Assembly: GCA_905234755.1 (NCBI GenBank)
Contig: CAJOIT010000003.1
Location: 415,331 to 479,330 of the forward strand
Direction of reading: 5' to 3'
From: an uncultured Bacteroidales bacterium
GTDB taxonomy: Bacteria; Bacteroidota; Bacteroidia; Bacteroidales; ML635J-15
DNA: 64,000 nucleotides
This document shows, piece after piece, positions 61,020 to 64,000 of the stretch. Position numbers and translations under genes: made by a program. Under the pieces are notes generated by a model that was given only the letters and a program-made list of their open reading frames with translations, searched no databases and had not been told where the DNA came from. The stretch's first letter is position 1. Each line of letters opens with the position of its first letter.

Positions 61020-62359
61020 ATTCCCGTGTAGTTGAACGGTGTTATCTGCATAAGTTCAGCCTTCACATCTTCGCTGACATCGAGTCCGCCGATGAAGTCG
61101 ATGAAAGTCTGGTGGGTGACTTTTGCGTTTGTCCTTGTGAGAGCCTTGAGAGCCTCGTATGGATTGGGGTAGTTTTCGCGGCGAAGAATGGTCTGAATTG
61201 CTTCGGCGACGACCATCCAGTTGTTTTCGAGGTCGGCGTCAATCTTTTCGCGGTTGAGCAAAAGTTTCGACATTCCCTTGTCGAGCGATGCCAATGCTAT
61301 GAAAATGTGTCCCATAGGCACGCCAAGGTTGCGCAATACTGTTGAGTCGGTGAGGTCGCGCTGCAGGCGGCTGATCGGTAGTTTGCGTGCAAGGTGTTCG
61401 CAGATGGCGTTGGCGATTCCGAGGTTGCCTTCGGCGTTTTCGAAATCTATCGGGTTCACCTTGTGAGGCATTGCGCTTGAACCAACTTCGCCAGCCTTGA
61501 TTTTCTGCTTGAAGTATTCCATCGAGACATAGGTCCAGATGTCGCGGGCAAAGTCTATGAATATGGTGTTGATTCTTGCCATGCAGTGCATGAGGGCAGC
61601 AATGTTGTCGTAGTGTTCGATTTGTGTGGTCGGGCAACTGCGGTGCAGACCTAAGGTTTCGTTTACAAACTTGTTGCCGAATGCCATCCAGTCGATGTGC
61701 GGGAATGCAACATTGTGTGCGTTGAAGTTGCCGGTTGCTCCGCCGAACTTTGCGCTGAACGGAATTTGTTTCAGTTGTCTGATTTGTTCGTTGAGGCGGA
61801 CAACAAAGACATTCATTTCTTTACCAAGACGAGTTGGCGATGCCGGTTGTCCGTGTGTGCGTGCAAGCATTGGTATTTCTTTCCATTCCTCGGCAAGGTT
61901 GGCGATTGTTGCAACGGTATTTGCCAGACGAGGAAGATACTCGTTCTCAACGGCTTCCTTAAGTAGGAGTGGGGTTGCCGTGTTGTTGATGTCCTGCGAG
62001 GTTAGTCCGAAATGTATGAACTCCTTGTACTGCGACAGGTTGTGTGCATCGAAGAACTCCTTTATGAAATATTCGACAGCCTTCACATCGTGGTTGGTTG
62101 TCTTTTCGATGTTTTTTACTTTTTCGGCATCCTCAGCGGTGAAATTTTGATACAGGCTACGCAGAAGTTCGTATTTGCTTTTATCGAAGCCTTTGAGTTG
62201 AGGAATGTCATTTTTTGTAAGTTCTATGAAATATTCGATTTCAATCCTAACGCGGTATCTTATCAGTGCGTATTCCGAAAAATATTCTCTAAGTTCCTTT
62301 GTCTTAGAGTAGTAGCGTCCGTCAATCGGACTTACAGCCATGAGAGCATCGTTTGACAT
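61016..62359 (-). CDS. purB: Adenylosuccinate lyase
   Basis: 447 residues. It catalyses two fumarate-releasing steps of purine synthesis. Family signature SSAMPHKVNPIDFENAEGNL contains the mobile catalytic loop. Other markers: MLARTHGQPASPTRLGKEM, HFGLTSQDINNTATPLLL and KFGGATGNFNAHNVAFP. Length and motif set match the E. coli-type PurB. First gene of the operon that continues into the ABC exporter, with 4-nt overlap. Confidence 0.96.
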   Translation of the reverse strand: MSNDALMAVSPIDGRYYSKTKELREYFSEYALIRYRVRIEIEYFIELTKNDIPQLKGFDKSKYELLRSLYQNFTAEDAEKVKNIEKTTNHDVKAVEYFIKEFFDAHNLSQYKEFIHFGLTSQDINNTATPLLLKEAVENEYLPRLANTVATIANLAEEWKEIPMLARTHGQPASPTRLGKEMNVFVVRLNEQIRQLKQIPFSAKFGGATGNFNAHNVAFPHIDWMAFGNKFVNETLGLHRSCPTTQIEHYDNIAALMHCMARINTIFIDFARDIWTYVSMEYFKQKIKAGEVGSSAMPHKVNPIDFENAEGNLGIANAICEHLARKLPISRLQRDLTDSTVLRNLGVPMGHIFIALASLDKGMSKLLLNREKIDADLENNWMVVAEAIQTILRRENYPNPYEALKALTRTNAKVTHQTFIDFIGGLDVSEDVKAELMQITPFNYTGI

Positions 62360-62424
62360 ATTTGTATTATTTTTAGTCGTGCAAAGTAACGAAAAAAGTT
62401 GTTTCCATTAAATATTTCTATATT

Positions 62425-63927
62425 TTACTTTTCAAATACCCAGTGTCCTGTCTTTGTGGAGCCAGACCATTTGATATGTAATGTTTTTAGGTCTCTATAA
62501 ACAGTTCTGACGGTTACATTTAATTTTTGAGCAATATCTTCTGCAGAAATATAAATGTTGTCTCCTATCAAATGAAGGATTTTCTGTTGCCTTTTGCCAA
62601 GTTTTTGCCTATCATTTTGCCTATCATTTTGACTGACATTTTGACTGACATTTTGACTGACATTTTGACTGACATTTTGACTGACATTTTCGGTGGTATC
62701 GCTTTCATTATCAATGTCTTCGGCTCTCCATAATATTGTTCTAAAATCTTCACTTTGATAGAACTCCGGAGTCTTTAAATTCATCGCTTCGCAGCTATCT
62801 ATAATGTCTGTTGTTCCGGTGCCCATTTGCTCAATATATCCAGCCAGATACACAGGGTTTGCAAGAACTGGATTTACAGGACGCGATGAGTGTTCGCCTG
62901 TTAGTTTCTTTATGGTCATTCCTTGTGGCAACCGTCCTGGATTCCATACTTCAAGTCTGTCTTTGAACAGCATTACCTGCACGCTACCTGTACTATTGTA
63001 GTCACGATGCACCACAGCGTTCACAATTGCTTCTGTTACGGCTTGTGCTGGAAGTTCTGGCGTTACATCCACTTGGGCAGAATGAATCCGCTCGCCAACA
63101 TGCTGATTTATACGCGACATAACAAATCCTACTCCCTGATCAACCATCTCGAATACATTGCCACCATAAATTTGTTGAGAGAGCATTGGTTTTTGGACTT
63201 TCGTTCCATAAAACTGAGCGCATTTGATGGTTGCTGATGCAAACCATTTCTGAACATCTTTAGCAAACAATAGCAAAGCGGCATTCTTTATCTTTTCATC
63301 GTCGGTAATCAAGTGAAGACTGCTAAGAATTTGATGAACATTATCTTCCGAATATTGCAATGGAAACTGTCGCTTTTCACGTGCAATGCCAACAAACCAG
63401 CGGATTTTTGCATAGTCAAGATCATTTATTGTGGCTTCTGGAAATATTGATGAATCGAAAGGTCCACTATGCAGAAGATTATTTTTTATCATATAGTCCA
63501 CCAAAGAGGCGTAAACACTGCTTTGTAGCACTTCGTATGAACCGAATGAATTGCGAATTACCTCATTGTCTATTCTTTGTTTGAAAAGTTCTTCCTTTTC
63601 TTCGCGTTGTGGGACTTCCTTAATGAAAGCCAAACGATATACATGGTGTGCGGTTGCTGTATTGTATTCCCGTTCCGTAGGTGAAATTCCTTTGGCATCT
63701 TCATAACCATATTTTTTGCCTATAAGTAGCAAATAAACATCGGCGTTGGCTGCCTGTTCCAGAAATGCAGTCTGAGCAGACTTGTCTTGTGCTGGCAATT
63801 CCTCAAATAAGAACGGTTCAAAATATTGTGAAAACAGTGCATCTTGACGGATATACTCCGCCAACTGCTTTCGTTCGCTTTGGAATTCGCTTTGTACGCT
63901 ACTAATGAAGATTTTCTTTTTGGGCAT
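62425..63927 (-). CDS. DUF4062 / GHKL-ATPase / HTH protein
   Basis: 500 residues. N-terminal DUF4062 (about 3-115: KKIFISSVQSEFQSERKQL ... ADVYLLLIGKKYGYE ... SPTEREYNTA). A middle region contains AKIRWFVGIAREKRQF. Then comes a RecG-like C-terminal ATPase of the HATPase_c_4 type (PAQAVTEAIVNAVVHRDYNS, LEVWNPGRLPQG, EQMGTGTTDI), then a linker of repeated SQNV units. The C-terminal winged helix (ISAEDIAQKLNVTVRTVYRDL) probably binds DNA. Such proteins are suspected transcription regulators or stress/defence factors. Single gene near the window end. Confidence 0.85.
   Translation of the reverse strand: MPKKKIFISSVQSEFQSERKQLAEYIRQDALFSQYFEPFLFEELPAQDKSAQTAFLEQAANADVYLLLIGKKYGYEDAKGISPTEREYNTATAHHVYRLAFIKEVPQREEKEELFKQRIDNEVIRNSFGSYEVLQSSVYASLVDYMIKNNLLHSGPFDSSIFPEATINDLDYAKIRWFVGIAREKRQFPLQYSEDNVHQILSSLHLITDDEKIKNAALLLFAKDVQKWFASATIKCAQFYGTKVQKPMLSQQIYGGNVFEMVDQGVGFVMSRINQHVGERIHSAQVDVTPELPAQAVTEAIVNAVVHRDYNSTGSVQVMLFKDRLEVWNPGRLPQGMTIKKLTGEHSSRPVNPVLANPVYLAGYIEQMGTGTTDIIDSCEAMNLKTPEFYQSEDFRTILWRAEDIDNESDTTENVSQNVSQNVSQNVSQNVSQNDRQNDRQKLGKRQQKILHLIGDNIYISAEDIAQKLNVTVRTVYRDLKTLHIKWSGSTKTGHWVFEK
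62605..62688. repeat. 12-bp tandem repeat inside the DUF4062 gene
   Basis: Two copies of TTGCCTATCATT, then five of TTGACTGACATT, encoding (on the minus strand) SQNV and RQND repeats. As 12 is a multiple of three, copy changes lengthen the linker without breaking the frame. Confidence 0.9.
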
Positions 63928-63988
63928 ATATTAAATGTTTTGCATATTGGGTCTTGTCATCATTTTTCATTGAAGACTTTCCAAGTTG

Positions 63989-63996
63989 CAAATATA
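63989..63996 (-). promoter_or_regulatory. -7 box (TATATTTG) for the DUF4062 gene
   Basis: Minus-strand TATATTTG, 61 nt before the ATG at 63927. Confidence 0.55.
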
Positions 63997-64000
63997 TACA

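Noticed and set aside
62605..62688. Antisense frame with repeated ILTD units as a separate gene
   Set aside because: It is the complement of the SQNV repeat in the DUF4062 gene and has no start region or homologous domain.

Overview
This window reads as chromosome of a Bacteroidota bacterium, most likely order Bacteroidales. The evidence is a complete Na+-translocating NADH:quinone reductase operon (nqrABCDEF), a long LptD, FISUMP-domain secreted proteins, type IX secretion sorting-domain sequence, many lipoproteins with an 'SC' or 'GC' lipobox, and repeated promoter boxes of the Bacteroidota type TAnnTTTG just upstream of genes. Most genes lack a Shine-Dalgarno sequence. I saw no rRNA, tRNA, insertion sequence, phage gene or CRISPR array.

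Layout. 0-6.8 kb: tail of an HtrA-like protease, two paralogous small lipoproteins, a YitT membrane protein, an orphan sorting-domain fragment among palindromes, kdsD, recQ and a cation diffusion facilitator. 7.1-12.8 kb: nqrA-F, then a cupin. 13.3-28.7 kb: a FISUMP lipoprotein, a sugar aminotransferase and neighbours, aat-tilS, a phosphohexomutase, lptD, an amidase-MCE pair and clpB, with clusters of tiny hairpin repeats between genes. 29-40 kb: a BASS-type transporter, exported flavodoxin, MFS carrier, second FISUMP protein, an AAA ATPase/nuclease-fold gene framed by three copies of a palindrome, a DPP4-type peptidase and an asparagine-synthase-like protein. 40-45.3 kb (minus strand): pyrBI, three FKBP isomerases, a TonB-C protein and a Thr-rich surface protein. 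53.9-64 kb: lysS, a ClC channel, hsp20, a purB-ABC exporter-DUF192 operon, and a DUF4062/GHKL-ATPase/HTH protein.

The most unusual part is 45.4-53.9 kb. Two LytS-like histidine kinases, a third kinase cut down to its membrane and phosphoacceptor part, and a LytTR response regulator are followed by a radical SAM protein with clear viperin signatures (a prokaryotic viperin, pVip). It carries an extra C-terminal domain of about 95 residues. After it come a stand-alone LytTR protein, a 26-residue peptide gene with a near-perfect Shine-Dalgarno, an unknown protein, another stand-alone LytTR protein, three lipoproteins and a second, related 36-residue peptide gene. Viperins make chain-terminating ddh-nucleotides against phage. 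My inference is that this is a viperin-type defence locus under LytS/LytTR control, with micropeptides of unknown role.

The second candidate for an undescribed unit is the AAA ATPase gene at 34.4-35.8 kb. Three 37-38 bp palindromes with near-identical arms flank it, one lying where the -33 region of its own promoter should be, and near-copies of one terminator sit outside the set.
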